A stretch of DNA of 64,000 nt from Vulcanimicrobiota bacterium (GTDB lineage: Bacteria; Vulcanimicrobiota; Xenobia; Xenobiales; JADMJV01), in the NCBI GenBank assembly GCA_023447635.1, contig JAEXNA010000217.1, forward strand, positions 62,001-126,000. The letters are read 5' to 3'. Below, one piece after another: positions 24,188 through 33,152 of this stretch. The position numbers were made by a program, and so were the translations under genes. Below the pieces are notes generated by a model. It did no database searches. It saw only the letters and a list, made by a program, of their open reading frames with translations, and was not told the origin of the DNA. Position 1 is the first letter of the stretch. The number at the start of each line of letters is the position of its first letter.

Positions 24188-25039
24188 ATGAGCGAGAAGA
24201 AACCGCCAGAACCTTCCGACGCCGCCCTGAAGGCCCGACTAGCTCAACTCGAGTTAGAGAATCGGGTGCGGATGCAGCGACACGCTCCGACCGTGGGCGA
24301 CCCATCTTCGGCCACCCCTCGGCGCGGTTTCGGATCGGCCCAGGGGATCGCTCATCTGCGCAGCACCGAGTACGAGCGGCGCGGACCGACCCCTCCACCC
24401 CCGGCGGCGCCGATCCCTGAACCGGGGAAGGCGCGTTTCGGCGGCACCTACTTGCAAACTCCGCTGCCGGGCATCATCGGTCCTAACGCCGAACCCGGAA
24501 AGGAGCTGATCCCTCCCATCCCCGCGACCCCAAGTTCCGCTGCCGCTCCACCCCCAGCCGCTGCCAAGGGAGGCATGGCCCCCTTCGCCGGAGCCGCCTC
24601 TCCTGTTCCTCTCGCCGGGCCCACCATGGGTCCGCCCTCGGCTGCGATGCCTGGTGGGCGACCGCTTCCGCCTTCGACCCCGCCGGCGGCCAAGCCGACC
24701 CCTCCGGCCAAGATTGGGCCGCTCACTCCCGCCGCCTCGCTCGAGCCCAAAGGCAAGGTCGTTGGGGGAGGCGCCCTGGGAAAAGCGCCGTTGCCGGCGA
24801 TTTATCACGCGGGGCTAAAGTCCGCTCAGGAGTCAAAGCCGGCAGACACTCCGCTCCCTGCGGTCGCCAAGCCGACGCCAGCGGCAACGTCACTTTCGAG
24901 GGAGGCTCCGATCGTGATTCCCGAAGGTGTCGAGGTTACCAAAGACGCCGCGCAGGAAGCCGCGAAGGAACAGGCCAAGGCGGCTCGCGCCAAGCGGTTC
25001 AAGAATCCAACCCTGGGCCCCAAGCCCACCGACCCGTAA
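24188..25039 (+). CDS. Pro/Ala-rich low-complexity protein, 283 aa
   Basis: After a charged N-terminal helix (residues ~8-30, AALKARLAQLELENRVRMQR) the protein is mostly proline/alanine/glycine, with motifs such as PPPPAAPIP and TPPAAKPTPPAKIGPL, and ends in a Lys/Ala-rich helix plus a short tail. No signal peptide or transmembrane helix. It is probably disordered and cytoplasmic; function unknown. Reading quality is supported by the strong terminator after it and by the codon bias. An upstream in-frame ATG at 24065 would lie inside the opposite gene, so 24188 is preferred. Confidence 0.7.
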   Translation: MSEKKPPEPSDAALKARLAQLELENRVRMQRHAPTVGDPSSATPRRGFGSAQGIAHLRSTEYERRGPTPPPPAAPIPEPGKARFGGTYLQTPLPGIIGPNAEPGKELIPPIPATPSSAAAPPPAAAKGGMAPFAGAASPVPLAGPTMGPPSAAMPGGRPLPPSTPPAAKPTPPAKIGPLTPAASLEPKGKVVGGGALGKAPLPAIYHAGLKSAQESKPADTPLPAVAKPTPAATSLSREAPIVIPEGVEVTKDAAQEAAKEQAKAARAKRFKNPTLGPKPTDP

Positions 25040-25060
25040 GGGGTCTCTCTCTCCCACCAA

Positions 25061-25099
25061 AAGAAAAAGCCCGGCCATTTGACGGCCGGGCTTTTTCTT
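25061..25099. terminator. Bidirectional terminator
   Basis: A 16-bp perfect stem AAGAAAAAGCCCGGCC/GGCCGGGCTTTTTCTT lies between the convergent genes ending at 25039 and 25113. Confidence 0.93.
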
Positions 25100-25112
25100 G
25101 AAGCTGGGAAGC

Positions 25113-25535
25113 TTAGCGACAGCGACGGTTGTTCGTGTAATAACCGTTGTTATAAACCGGGCGGTAGCCTGGGTTATAGTAGCCGTTGTTCACGTCGTAG
25201 CCGTTGTTGTTGCAGTTCCCCGCAGCCGGATAGTAGCCACCGTTCGGGTAGTACCCACCGTTGGGGTAATACCCGTTGTTGTAGTAGCCGTTGTTCATGG
25301 GCACCACGACCACGGGGCGGTTCGGCACGTAACCCCCGCCGCGACGGCCTGGATAGACCACGTATCCGTTGTTGACCACCGGTTGCTGGCAATATCCGTT
25401 GTTGCCAACGGAGACCGACAGGCCGGGACCCAGGTAAGGATTGGGAATCACGTCAAAGCGAACCTGGGCGGTCGCCGATGTTGCCAGCAAGCCGGCGAGA
25501 ATAATGGTGTAAAGGTAGGAACGAGAATTGAACAT
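25113..25535 (-). CDS. Secreted Asn/Gly/Tyr-rich low-complexity protein, 140 aa
   Basis: A signal peptide (MFNSRSYLYTIILAGLLATSATA, cleavage near residue 23) precedes a short region and then repeats of N-N-G-Y-Y and P-N-G-G-Y-Y. Cys residues lie in GYCQQ, GNCNN and the final RRCR. Such Asn/Tyr/Gly-rich repeats can form adhesive or amyloid-like assemblies, but this is inference. The start at 25535 follows GGGAG with 7-base spacing; an upstream ATG would add a non-signal extension. Monocistronic. Confidence 0.82.
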   Translation of the reverse strand: MFNSRSYLYTIILAGLLATSATAQVRFDVIPNPYLGPGLSVSVGNNGYCQQPVVNNGYVVYPGRRGGGYVPNRPVVVVPMNNGYYNNGYYPNGGYYPNGGYYPAAGNCNNNGYDVNNGYYNPGYRPVYNNGYYTNNRRCR

Positions 25536-25655
25536 CGGCGTCTCCCATCTCTCCGACAAGGGAGAGGACTCATTAGCGCTTCCGAAAAGAGCTTAGTCCG
25601 CCATTGTCGGGAGCGTATTGACGAGATGTTAACCGTTCGGCGAGCCTCGCTACCG

Positions 25656-26216
25656 TTATCCGGCGGCGCTAGCCTCTTCTTCGGCCTCGGCGACCGCCTC
25701 GCTCTCGTCGTCGTCCTTGCCGGCCGGCATCTCTAAGACGTCAGCCAGGTGACGGCGCAGGTCGCGACCGATGGTAGCGACTTCGCGGACCAGGAGATCG
25801 AAGAGAGGGAATTCGACCTTCGAGATCGGTACGGCGCCTTCGACCAGCAGAACGGTGCTTTCGTCGCGCTCGCTCAGCGAGATGCGCGACAAGACCAGTT
25901 CGTTGCCCGAAAACTGCAGGGTCTGGCTCCAGTCCAGGTGCTGGGGCGGAATCCCGATTTCGGATTCGGCGAACAGCGCCTGCCCTTCGCCGTAGAACCG
26001 CTCGTCGATATCCGAGGTGTAAAGCACGGCCTTGCGCCCATCGCGGCTGACGGCGAAGATGTCGTCGTCTTCATCGTAGTCGATGGTCAGGGTGCCCTTG
26101 TTGTTCGTGGCTACCCAGGCTGCCCAGTCGTCGAGCAGTTTCCCCAGGGGATGGCTGTCCCCAATTTTGCCTTGGCCTTCGCCAACTTCTTTAGTGGTGT
26201 CTTCAGTACTGGACAT
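25656..26216 (-). CDS. Unknown acidic protein, 186 aa
   Basis: The N-terminal ~20 residues are polar. Residues ~25-165 alternate strands and helices (LTIDYDEDDDIFAVSRDGR, KAVLYTSDIDERFY, QFSGNELVLSRISL, STVLLVEGAVPISKVEF), giving one compact domain. A Glu/Ala-rich tail follows. The fold is loosely reminiscent of YbjN or type III secretion chaperone-like proteins, but I cannot assign it. Start at 26216 (MSSTEDTTK) is preferred over an upstream ATG that lies close to the ABC permease stop. It follows the ABC exporter genes on the same strand. Confidence 0.72.
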   Translation of the reverse strand: MSSTEDTTKEVGEGQGKIGDSHPLGKLLDDWAAWVATNNKGTLTIDYDEDDDIFAVSRDGRKAVLYTSDIDERFYGEGQALFAESEIGIPPQHLDWSQTLQFSGNELVLSRISLSERDESTVLLVEGAVPISKVEFPLFDLLVREVATIGRDLRRHLADVLEMPAGKDDDESEAVAEAEEEASAAG

Positions 26217-26269
26217 GGGCGCGCCTTCGCTCAGCCCTCGGGGCGGCCCTTTCACCCGCGCGGCCCGGG

Positions 26270-27043
26270 TTAAGAGCGCAGTCCACGGCCCTTCTTCATC
26301 AGGACCAGGCTCAGCACGAAAGTGGCCACGAAGAAGCCCAGCAGGATAAAGATGCCGCTGATCACGGGGATGTCGCTGACCCCTAGAAAGCCGTAGCGCA
26401 GCCCGTTGACCATGTACAGGATCGGGTTGGCCTGAGACAGAGTGCGCCAGAACGGCGGCAGCAGATCGATGCTGTAGAACACTCCGCCAAAGTAGGTCAG
26501 CGGGGTAAGCACAAAGGTGGGCACGATGGCGATGTCGTCAAATTTGTTGGCCATCATCCCGTTGGCGAAGCCGGCCGTGGCGAACGTCAGTGCGGTCAGC
26601 ACCAGGAACAGGAGGATCAGCGCCAGCGAGTGGACGGTCAGATGGGTGAAGAACAGGCTCACCACCAGAACCACCAGGCCGGTGATAACACCGCGTACGG
26701 CGCCGCCCGTCACATACGCGCTGACCAGCAGCCAGTCTGGGATCGGGCTGACCAGCATCTCTTCCACCGAGCGCTGGAACTTGGCCGAAAAGAACGAAGA
26801 GGCGACGTTCGAGAACGAGTTGGTGATCACCGCCATCATCATCAGGCCGGGCACGATGAATTCGATGTACGAGTGGTCGCCGAAGTTCTGGATCCGGTCG
26901 CCCAGAAAGCGACCGAACACCACGAAGTAGATCCCCATAGTGATCGCCGGGGGTAAAATGGTCTGGGTCCAGATGCGCAGGAAGCGCACGATCTCTTTGG
27001 TAACGATGGTCTGGAACGCGACCCAGAGTTGGCTGCCGCTCAT
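26270..27043 (-). CDS. ABC-2 type transport permease, 257 aa
   Basis: Six hydrophobic segments span the protein, beginning TILPPAITMGIYFVVFG and ending VISGIFILLGFFVATFVLSLVLM. The ABC-2 signature region PLTYFGGVFYSIDLLPPFWRTLSQANPILYMVNGLRYGFLG is clear and is most like the YadH/NodJ group, which exports lipids, polysaccharides or drugs. Its start overlaps the ATPase stop as ATGA, so stoichiometric production is expected. Substrate not known. Confidence 0.93.
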   Translation of the reverse strand: MSGSQLWVAFQTIVTKEIVRFLRIWTQTILPPAITMGIYFVVFGRFLGDRIQNFGDHSYIEFIVPGLMMMAVITNSFSNVASSFFSAKFQRSVEEMLVSPIPDWLLVSAYVTGGAVRGVITGLVVLVVSLFFTHLTVHSLALILLFLVLTALTFATAGFANGMMANKFDDIAIVPTFVLTPLTYFGGVFYSIDLLPPFWRTLSQANPILYMVNGLRYGFLGVSDIPVISGIFILLGFFVATFVLSLVLMKKGRGLRS

Positions 27044-27975
27044 GCCTTGAGCCCTTCTTTCTTCTTGCCCACCAGGTCGATGAACAGCTCTTCGATGCGG
27101 TTCGACTTGTTGCGCATCCCTTCGACCATCACTCCGGCTCCGTCCAGGCGGCGGAACACCTCGTTGAAGCTCAGGCCGCGGTGAACGCGAACTTCCAGAC
27201 GGCGCGGGTCGATCAGTTGAGCCGTCATCCCGTCGCCCAGCGAAGGCGTCTCGGCCAGGTCGGCCGACAGGTCGAACACCATGCTCTGCGACTCGAGCTT
27301 TTTCAGGAAGGCCGAGACCGGCTCCGAGGTCAGCACTTTCCCTTCGTCGATGATGGCCACGTGGCGGCAGAGGTTCTCGGCCTCTTCCAGGTAGTGGGTG
27401 GTCAAGATGATGGTAGTGCCCTTCTTGTTCAGGTCGATCAAGAAGTCCCAGAGCGAGCGTCGCAGTTCGATGTCCAGGCCGGCGGTCGGTTCGTCGAGGA
27501 TCAGCAGTTTGGGCTGGTTGATCAAAGCCCGGGCCAGCATCAGGCGACGCTTCATTCCGCCGGAAAGGTTACGTCCCGGTTGGTCGCGCTTTTCCCACAG
27601 CGAGAGCGCTTTGAGCAGCTCTTCGGCGCGAGGCATCGCTACCTTGCGCGGTATCCCGTAGTACCCCGCCTGGAAAATCAGGGTGTTCAGAACCCCTTCG
27701 AACGCGTTGAAGTTGAACTCTTGCGGCACCACGCCCAGGCTGGCCTTGACCGCGCTAGGGTTCTGATCAATGTCGTGTCCGTAGACGCTGACCCGGCCGC
27801 CCGTCTTCTGGACCAGGCCGGTCAGGATGCCGATGGTGGTGGATTTGCCGGCTCCGTTAGGACCAAGCAAGGCGAAAAAGTCGCCGTCGGTGACTGTCAG
27901 GCTTACCCCTTTGAGCGCCTGAGTTCCGCCAGCATAGGTTTTTTGCAGGTCTTCGATGACCAGCGCGTGACTCAT
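27040..27975 (-). CDS. ABC transporter ATP-binding protein, 311 aa
   Basis: Walker A is LLGPNGAGKSTTIGIL (residues ~36-51). Q-loop VVPQEF, signature NLSGGMKRRL, Walker B LLILDEPTAGLDIE and the switch His in TTHYLEEAE are all present. The C-terminal ~80 residues are the regulatory extension of the YadG/CcmA group. It dimerises and powers the coupled permease. Strongest similarity by pattern is YadG; drug or lipid export is possible. Confidence 0.95.
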   Translation of the reverse strand: MSHALVIEDLQKTYAGGTQALKGVSLTVTDGDFFALLGPNGAGKSTTIGILTGLVQKTGGRVSVYGHDIDQNPSAVKASLGVVPQEFNFNAFEGVLNTLIFQAGYYGIPRKVAMPRAEELLKALSLWEKRDQPGRNLSGGMKRRLMLARALINQPKLLILDEPTAGLDIELRRSLWDFLIDLNKKGTTIILTTHYLEEAENLCRHVAIIDEGKVLTSEPVSAFLKKLESQSMVFDLSADLAETPSLGDGMTAQLIDPRRLEVRVHRGLSFNEVFRRLDGAGVMVEGMRNKSNRIEELFIDLVGKKKEGLKA

Positions 27976-28052
27976 AGGTGGCGGCCTTTCCAGGCCCCGG
28001 CGCGCACTCCTTGAAAATCGACCGGAAGGTCAGGAATTCGACACCGAGGGCA

Positions 28053-30464
28053 CTAAGGGTTCTCCGGCCAGGCGTGTTTGGGATAGCGGCCGCGCAGATC
28101 TTTGCGAACCTGCTGATAGCTGCCCTTCCAGAAGCCGGCCAGGTCTTCCGTGATCTGCACCGGTCGGCCCGAAGGCGCCAGCAGGTGGCAGGCCAGCTTC
28201 ATCCTCCCATCCAGCAACAGGGGAGGGCTCCAGCCAAAGAAGTCCTGCAGTTTGCTGGCCACGTAAGGAGCCCCGACTTCCGGGTAGACCACGGCGACCG
28301 GTCTCTGCCGACCCGGCAGCTGTACCGAGGTGGGCAGCGCTGCCTCCAGGGCGCGTAAGGTGCTGTAGCCGATGGTCTGCTTGACGTGGTCGAACAGCTC
28401 GGCTGCCGACGTCTTACTCCACCGGCTGATGGTAGCCAGATACGAGAGCACCAGGCTCTCGACGGGATCCTCGACGGTAGAGCCCAACCGCTCGGCGATC
28501 TCGGCCCCCAGCTCGGGACGCGCCGAAAAAAACATGGTCAGCCGTCGGGTAAATCCGGCCAGGTCATCGCCCAGCTCGGACGGCGAAAGACGGGCTCGCA
28601 GCAAGGCCGCCAGTTCGGGCCCGGGGGCGGCCGCCACCGTCTCTTCCTCTAATACCAGCTCTCCCAGCCGGGTCCGTCGGACCTCACGGGCCCGACCCCG
28701 GTCGTCCCAGTGCAGGGTGCGGGTCTCGACCATGTCGTCCAGGTACTCCTCCCACACCCCGTCGCTGTCCACCGGGTGGTAGAGCGTCACCTGGGACAGC
28801 GGCCCGTCCCGGCCGGTGGGAGCCGTGCCCAGCAGGATCCCGTAGCGAGCCGAGGGGGGATGCGAGGTACGCAGCAGGGGAGCTTCGGCACCACTCATTC
28901 TGGGCAAAGCGCGATCGCCGCGTAACTCGACCAGTGTATCGTCGAACGCCTGCAGCAGCGGATCCCCTCCCGCTGCCTTGCGCGGTACCGAGCCAAAGGT
29001 GTCGCGAAGGCGCTGGAGCAGACGTCCGTCGCGGGCCAGGCTCCAGACTCGGTCGTTGAGCAGATCGCCCAGTTCGCAGGCCAGCCCCGCGTTGTTCCGC
29101 TCGGGGCCCGCTTCCATAGCGTAGGACCAGTCGACGATCTGGGACAGGGGCCAGCCGGCTTCGGCGGCCAGCAGCCCGAACAGACCGACCCGGGGCGAGC
29201 AGGCGCTGCCCAGCACGCACGCCCCGCGTGGGCTCAACCCGGCATCTTCCTCCAACAGGCCATGCCGTCGCAACCAGGCCACAGCCTGCTCCAGGCCCGG
29301 ACCCAAAGGGGAGGTCACCCAGGGGAGGCTCCTCCAACCTTCCAGGACGCCGAGCGAAGCGAGGTGTAAGGCCAGCGACTTACCGTCGACCTCCAAGATT
29401 TCGGGCCGACCAAAGCCATCCCGGTGACGTTCATCGGCCGCCGTCATCAGACGATGGCACAGGCCGGCCCGAAGGCGCCCCGCGCGTCCCGAGCGCTGGA
29501 TCAGCGAGGCCAGGGGCGCCCGCACCGTTTCGAGAGTAATGCCCAGTCCAAAGGCGTCGCGGCGAGGCCGCCGCTGCAGCCCGGCATCGATCACCGTGGT
29601 CACGCCGGGAAGGGTCACGGAAGATTCGGCCAGATCGGTCGAGAGAATGCGGCGGAAGCCTGCCGTGGCGGGCCGCTCTACCACGCCACGGATCTCGGCC
29701 TCGGGAAGCGTCGAATGCAAAATGTCTACGGGGCCGCTCAGAGCGTCCGCCCGCAGAGCGGATTCCACGGCACGTATCGAGGCCAGGCCGGGCAAGAAGA
29801 TCAGCTGCTCTCCTCCCGACACTCCCAACTCGGCCGAGCGCTGGGCGACCAGCGAGGCCAGGCCCTCGGGCCGGGCCAGCAGCATCGGCTCGACCTTCTC
29901 GTGGCGGACTTCGACCGGGTGAAGTCGACCGCCGCTGCGCACCACCGAGGTTCCCGGGGGAAGTGCCGCGTGGTCGACCGTGGCCGACATCAGCAGGAGT
30001 TTGGGACCGCGCTGGGCCAGCGACCTGAGATAGGCCAGCAGCAGGTCGCCTTCCCACGGGCGCTCATGGAACTCGTCAAAAATCACCAGGTCTTCCGGCC
30101 CTGGAGGCTGGTCGACGAAGCTGCGTAGAGCGGTTCCGTAGGTCAGAAAGCCGATCTGGACCTGGGCTTCCTGCCAGCGACTCTCGAAGCGGATGCGGTA
30201 GCCCACCGAAGCGCCCAGAGCGCCTTCCAGGAACAGCACCGGGAGTCGAGCGTTCACGCGCCGGGGCACCAGGACGTAGGCGCGTCGACAGGCGCCGTGG
30301 TCGACCAGCCATGGCGCGGCCAGCAGGGTTTTCCCGCTACCCGGGGGCGCTTCTAAGACCGCCAGGTTCGGGCTCTCGAGCGCCTTGCCCAGGTCGGGCA
30401 GCACCTCGAGGACGGGTAGGGAGGCTAGCCCCGGCAGGCTCAGGGCGCGCTGGAGAAGGCTCAC
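28053..30464 (-). CDS. hrpB: ATP-dependent helicase HrpB, 803 aa
   Basis: A DEAH-box RNA/DNA helicase of the HrpB type. Motif I is LEAPPGSGKT, motif Ia VLVPRRVNARL, motif II DEFHER (a DExH variant usual in HrpB), motif III LLMSATVDH, motif V ILSTDLAESSVTLPGV and motif VI QRSGRAGRLRAG. The HrpB C-terminal domain ends with the W-x-G-S-Y-Q-Q-V-R-K-D-L-R-G-R-Y-P-K-H-x-W-P pattern, which is diagnostic. Length is normal. Its start overlaps the downstream pduO stop region by four bases (the pduO gene lies after it on neither side; the pair shares 30461-30464), consistent with co-transcription after pduO. Confidence 0.96.
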   Translation of the reverse strand: MSLLQRALSLPGLASLPVLEVLPDLGKALESPNLAVLEAPPGSGKTLLAAPWLVDHGACRRAYVLVPRRVNARLPVLFLEGALGASVGYRIRFESRWQEAQVQIGFLTYGTALRSFVDQPPGPEDLVIFDEFHERPWEGDLLLAYLRSLAQRGPKLLLMSATVDHAALPPGTSVVRSGGRLHPVEVRHEKVEPMLLARPEGLASLVAQRSAELGVSGGEQLIFLPGLASIRAVESALRADALSGPVDILHSTLPEAEIRGVVERPATAGFRRILSTDLAESSVTLPGVTTVIDAGLQRRPRRDAFGLGITLETVRAPLASLIQRSGRAGRLRAGLCHRLMTAADERHRDGFGRPEILEVDGKSLALHLASLGVLEGWRSLPWVTSPLGPGLEQAVAWLRRHGLLEEDAGLSPRGACVLGSACSPRVGLFGLLAAEAGWPLSQIVDWSYAMEAGPERNNAGLACELGDLLNDRVWSLARDGRLLQRLRDTFGSVPRKAAGGDPLLQAFDDTLVELRGDRALPRMSGAEAPLLRTSHPPSARYGILLGTAPTGRDGPLSQVTLYHPVDSDGVWEEYLDDMVETRTLHWDDRGRAREVRRTRLGELVLEEETVAAAPGPELAALLRARLSPSELGDDLAGFTRRLTMFFSARPELGAEIAERLGSTVEDPVESLVLSYLATISRWSKTSAAELFDHVKQTIGYSTLRALEAALPTSVQLPGRQRPVAVVYPEVGAPYVASKLQDFFGWSPPLLLDGRMKLACHLLAPSGRPVQITEDLAGFWKGSYQQVRKDLRGRYPKHAWPENP

Positions 30465-31042
30465 GCTTTGGGGGGAGATTTACGGCGCTCTTTGCGCTGG
30501 GAGAAGTCCGCCAACACTTCGGGCTGCCCTTCGCGGCGACCGGCCACCCGGGCCAGGACGAACAGCAGGTCGGACATCCGATTGAGGTAGATCACCGCCT
30601 GAGGGTTCACCTCGGTTTCGGCTGCCAGGGCTACCGCGGTGCGCTCGGCGCGACGGGCCACGGTACGAGCCACGTGAAGGGTGGCGCCTCCGGGGCCGCC
30701 GCCGGGGAGGATGAACTCTTCCAGGGGGGGCAGTTCATCCATCAGCCCTTCCATGATCTCTTCCAGGCGGTCGACGTGCTCTTCGTCGATGCGCGGGACC
30801 TGCACGCCTTCGGGCGAGGCCAGGTCGGCCCCCAGGGTGAACAGGCGGTGCTGAAGTTCGAAAAGGATGTCGCGGCAGTCGACGTCGCTGAGATGGCTGG
30901 CGGCCAGGCCCAGGAATGAGTTCAGCTCATCGACTTCGCCGTAGGCGTCGACGCGTAGGGAGCCTTTGCTGACTCGTTCGCCCCCGATCAGGGCGGTGGT
31001 GCCTTTGTCTCCTGTTTTGGTGACGACTTTAGAGATTCGCAT
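30461..31042 (-). CDS. pduO: PduO-type ATP:cob(I)alamin adenosyltransferase, 193 aa
   Basis: It adds the adenosyl group of ATP to reduced corrinoid, making coenzyme B12. Seen: KVVTKTGDKGTTALIGGERV at the N-terminus (ATP binding T-x-x-G-D-x-G), AYGEVDELNSFLG, EEFILPGGGPGGATLHVARTVARRAER (the corrinoid/ATP-binding R-x3-R-R-x-E-R) and YLNRMSDLLFVLAR. Cytoplasmic. Start at 31042, with the conserved MRISKVVTKTGDKG. Its stop overlaps the hrpB start (ATGA). There is no cobalamin-dependent enzyme or B12 riboswitch visible nearby. Confidence 0.95.
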   Translation of the reverse strand: MRISKVVTKTGDKGTTALIGGERVSKGSLRVDAYGEVDELNSFLGLAASHLSDVDCRDILFELQHRLFTLGADLASPEGVQVPRIDEEHVDRLEEIMEGLMDELPPLEEFILPGGGPGGATLHVARTVARRAERTAVALAAETEVNPQAVIYLNRMSDLLFVLARVAGRREGQPEVLADFSQRKERRKSPPKA

Positions 31043-31074
31043 AGGGGGCGCTTCTCTTAGCCGACCGCCGAGGC

Positions 31075-31839
31075 CTACTCGGTCCAGAAATCCTTGGCCA
31101 GGTGTTGCAGGTACGAGGTCAACAGTTGGCGGGTAGCCTGATCCATGCCGGCCATATTGAAAGCGACGCGCTGGCGGAACAGACCGGCCGCTTCCACTTC
31201 GCAGGAGCGCACCGTGACCTTGATGTGAATGGGCTGCAGAGAGGAGAGCCCTTTGATGTCCAGGCCCCACACGTCGTCGACTTCGGCCGGACGGTTGATG
31301 GCAAGGCAGGCGCCGTGCGGTCCGATGTTGACCACGTTGCCCACCGCGCGCTCTTCCCCGGCCCGTGCCAGGACATCGAGTTGGCAGGGGATGCGGAACT
31401 GCTTGCGGTCTTCGACCAGCGACTTGCTGTCGGCACCTTTTTCCCGGAACAGGTAAGCGACCCAGGACGCCGCCATCCGTTGCTTGGTCTCTTTGAACTT
31501 CGCGCCGCACACGATCTCGAGCGTCTTGGGGTTCTTGCGTACCCACAGGATCTCGCAAGAGACGCTGCGCACCTGAACGCCTTCGAGGGGATAGGGGAAC
31601 TTGATCGCCACCACATCGCCGGCCTTGTATTTGACCGTCGAACTGAAGCGAAGCCCGCCCATCGAGTAGTTGATGACGTAGGCGACTTTCGACGCCTCTT
31701 CGCCTTTGCTGACCTCGACTTTGTGGCGGCAGGAAAAGCGAATGGTCTTACGCCGTTCGGCGAAATCCCAGTCGGCGTCCAGGCCGCGCACCATGCTGCG
31801 CAAACCGTGCGAAAAATCCGTTGCGAACTTCTTGAGCAT
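31075..31839 (-). CDS. Tandem PilZ-domain protein, 254 aa
   Basis: The first PilZ domain (about 28-125) opens with ERRKTIRFSCRHKVEV and has INYSMGGLRFSS. The second (about 140-245) opens with EDRKQFRIPCQLDVLA and has VNIGPHGACLAI. The first has a better c-di-GMP motif (R-R-x3-R-F plus N-x-S-x-G-G); the second has K-x-F-R and N-I-x-x-x-G, so it may be weaker. No transmembrane segment. Probably a c-di-GMP effector of surface behaviour; partner unknown. It is 32 bp upstream of pduO on the same strand. Confidence 0.88.
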   Translation of the reverse strand: MLKKFATDFSHGLRSMVRGLDADWDFAERRKTIRFSCRHKVEVSKGEEASKVAYVINYSMGGLRFSSTVKYKAGDVVAIKFPYPLEGVQVRSVSCEILWVRKNPKTLEIVCGAKFKETKQRMAASWVAYLFREKGADSKSLVEDRKQFRIPCQLDVLARAGEERAVGNVVNIGPHGACLAINRPAEVDDVWGLDIKGLSSLQPIHIKVTVRSCEVEAAGLFRQRVAFNMAGMDQATRQLLTSYLQHLAKDFWTE

Positions 31840-31889
31840 AGACCAATCCCTCGAGACCGTTTCTTCGGATCCGGCCGGGAAAGCGCCTG

Positions 31890-32321
31890 CTAGTGCGGGC
31901 TGGGAGGTAGGTAGGAAGGCGCCATCGGGTTCGGCCAGTAGGCGTACAGCACCAGGCCGCAGAGCAGACCGGTCAGGGCGTAAGTCAGGGCGGCGCCCAG
32001 GAAGCGCAGGGCGTTGGGTTTGTGGGGAGGGAAGGTGGTCAGCCCCACGACCAGCATGTAGCGAGCCAGCACGACGACGGGAGAGATCCAGATACTCCAG
32101 CCCGGGCCGCCGCCCATCTGCAGAACCAGCATCAGGGCGATCAGAATGGGGTGCCATTCGGTGCAGTTGGAAAAGGCGGTGCGGACCCTGCAGAGCGGGT
32201 GCTTGGGGTCGTCAGGGGCGCCCACCGAGACCTTGTACTTCCAGCGCATGCCGGAAATGGTCATCGCCAGCCCCAGTTGCAGGAGGGCTAGAAAGGTGGT
32301 GCAGAGGATTGCGATTTTCAT
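31890..32321 (-). CDS. MAPEG-family membrane protein, 143 aa
   Basis: Four hydrophobic segments: the N-terminal one, IAILCTTFLALLQLGLAM, then three from residue ~60 on. The MAPEG hallmark is seen in RVRTAFSNCTEWHPILIALMLVLQMGG (N-x-x-E-x-x-P), with R-Y at LARYMLV. Members are glutathione-dependent transferases or peroxidases of membranes (YecN-like in bacteria). Start at 32321, because it begins the first transmembrane helix directly. Divergent from the nucleotidyltransferase gene. Confidence 0.85.
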   Translation of the reverse strand: MKIAILCTTFLALLQLGLAMTISGMRWKYKVSVGAPDDPKHPLCRVRTAFSNCTEWHPILIALMLVLQMGGGPGWSIWISPVVVLARYMLVVGLTTFPPHKPNALRFLGAALTYALTGLLCGLVLYAYWPNPMAPSYLPPSPH

Positions 32322-32375
32322 GATGGTCGGGGAATTTCCCAAGCTATGGTAAACTCCCTGGCAGATGAGGACCGC

Positions 32376-33152
32376 ATGACCCGCACCTTTGCCGTGACCG
32401 CCGCCGGAGCCCCTACGAATGTGGGCCTGGCCCGCCTGACCGGAGCCGCCTGGGAGGCGCTCGTGCCGGTTCCCGCCGCCTGCCGTGAGGAGGAGACGAC
32501 GACCTGCCTGGAGCGGGTGGTCGAGGCCGTCCTGAGCCTGGGGGTCGAGCGCTACCTGGTGGTGGCGCCGCGCGAGGTTCAAGAGCGGCTGTCCCATCTG
32601 CCGGTAGAATGGGTGCAGGCCGGAGAGGGAGGCGGAGCCGAGAACTTCCTGCGCGGTTTGCGCCTCTGCTCGGAGGCTTCGCGGGTGGTCTGTACGACCT
32701 GCGACCTGCCGGCCGCCGACGGTCCCACGCTGGCCGATTTCCTGGCTCGCTGTGATGATAGCCTGGACGTGAACTATTCCGTCTGCACTCAGCGGGAGAT
32801 GGAGAGCGTCTTCCCAGCTTACCCCCGGACCTACGTCCCGCTCCGCGAAGGGCGGTACACTGGGGGAGGGGTGACCGTGGTCAATCCGTTCACCTTTCTC
32901 GAGCGTCAGGAAGAGTTTCACGAGACCTTCGCGACCCGCAAGAACAGTTACGGGATGGCGCTGGCCCTGGGTTGGCCGATGTTGTGGGGGCGGCTAAGCG
33001 GAGGCACCCGTAAGTCCGCGGTGGTCGAGGCGTTCTGCCGCTGGTCGCGCCTGCGCTGCGACGCTTTAGCGATCGACCCGCGTTGGGCCCTGGATGTGGA
33101 TCACGAGGACGACCTGCACTATCTGCGCTGGTGGGTCAGGAGAGCGCGATGA
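32376..33152 (+). CDS. Nucleotidyltransferase-fold (MobA-like) protein, 258 aa
   Basis: It has a GT-A/NTP-transferase-like course: TFAVTAAGAPTNVGLARLTG in place of the usual A-G-G-x-G-x-R-M loop, LVPVPAACREEETTTCLERVVEAV, and VVCTTCDLPAADGPTLADFL, the D-x-P segment around the metal Asp. The degraded glycine loop suggests altered substrate use or loss of activity. GAGG precedes ATG 32376 with proper spacing. The stop overlaps the kinase start (ATGA), so the two proteins may act together; function not known. Confidence 0.8.
   Translation: MTRTFAVTAAGAPTNVGLARLTGAAWEALVPVPAACREEETTTCLERVVEAVLSLGVERYLVVAPREVQERLSHLPVEWVQAGEGGGAENFLRGLRLCSEASRVVCTTCDLPAADGPTLADFLARCDDSLDVNYSVCTQREMESVFPAYPRTYVPLREGRYTGGGVTVVNPFTFLERQEEFHETFATRKNSYGMALALGWPMLWGRLSGGTRKSAVVEAFCRWSRLRCDALAIDPRWALDVDHEDDLHYLRWWVRRAR

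Noticed and set aside
25098..25736. Plus-strand Val-rich frame
   Set aside because: Antisense to the signal-peptide-bearing Asn/Tyr protein at 25113-25535, whose start and terminator fit.
31042..31080. Cobalamin riboswitch before the adenosyltransferase gene
   Set aside because: The gap to the PilZ gene is only 32 bp, far too short for a B12 riboswitch, and no B12-box sequence was seen.
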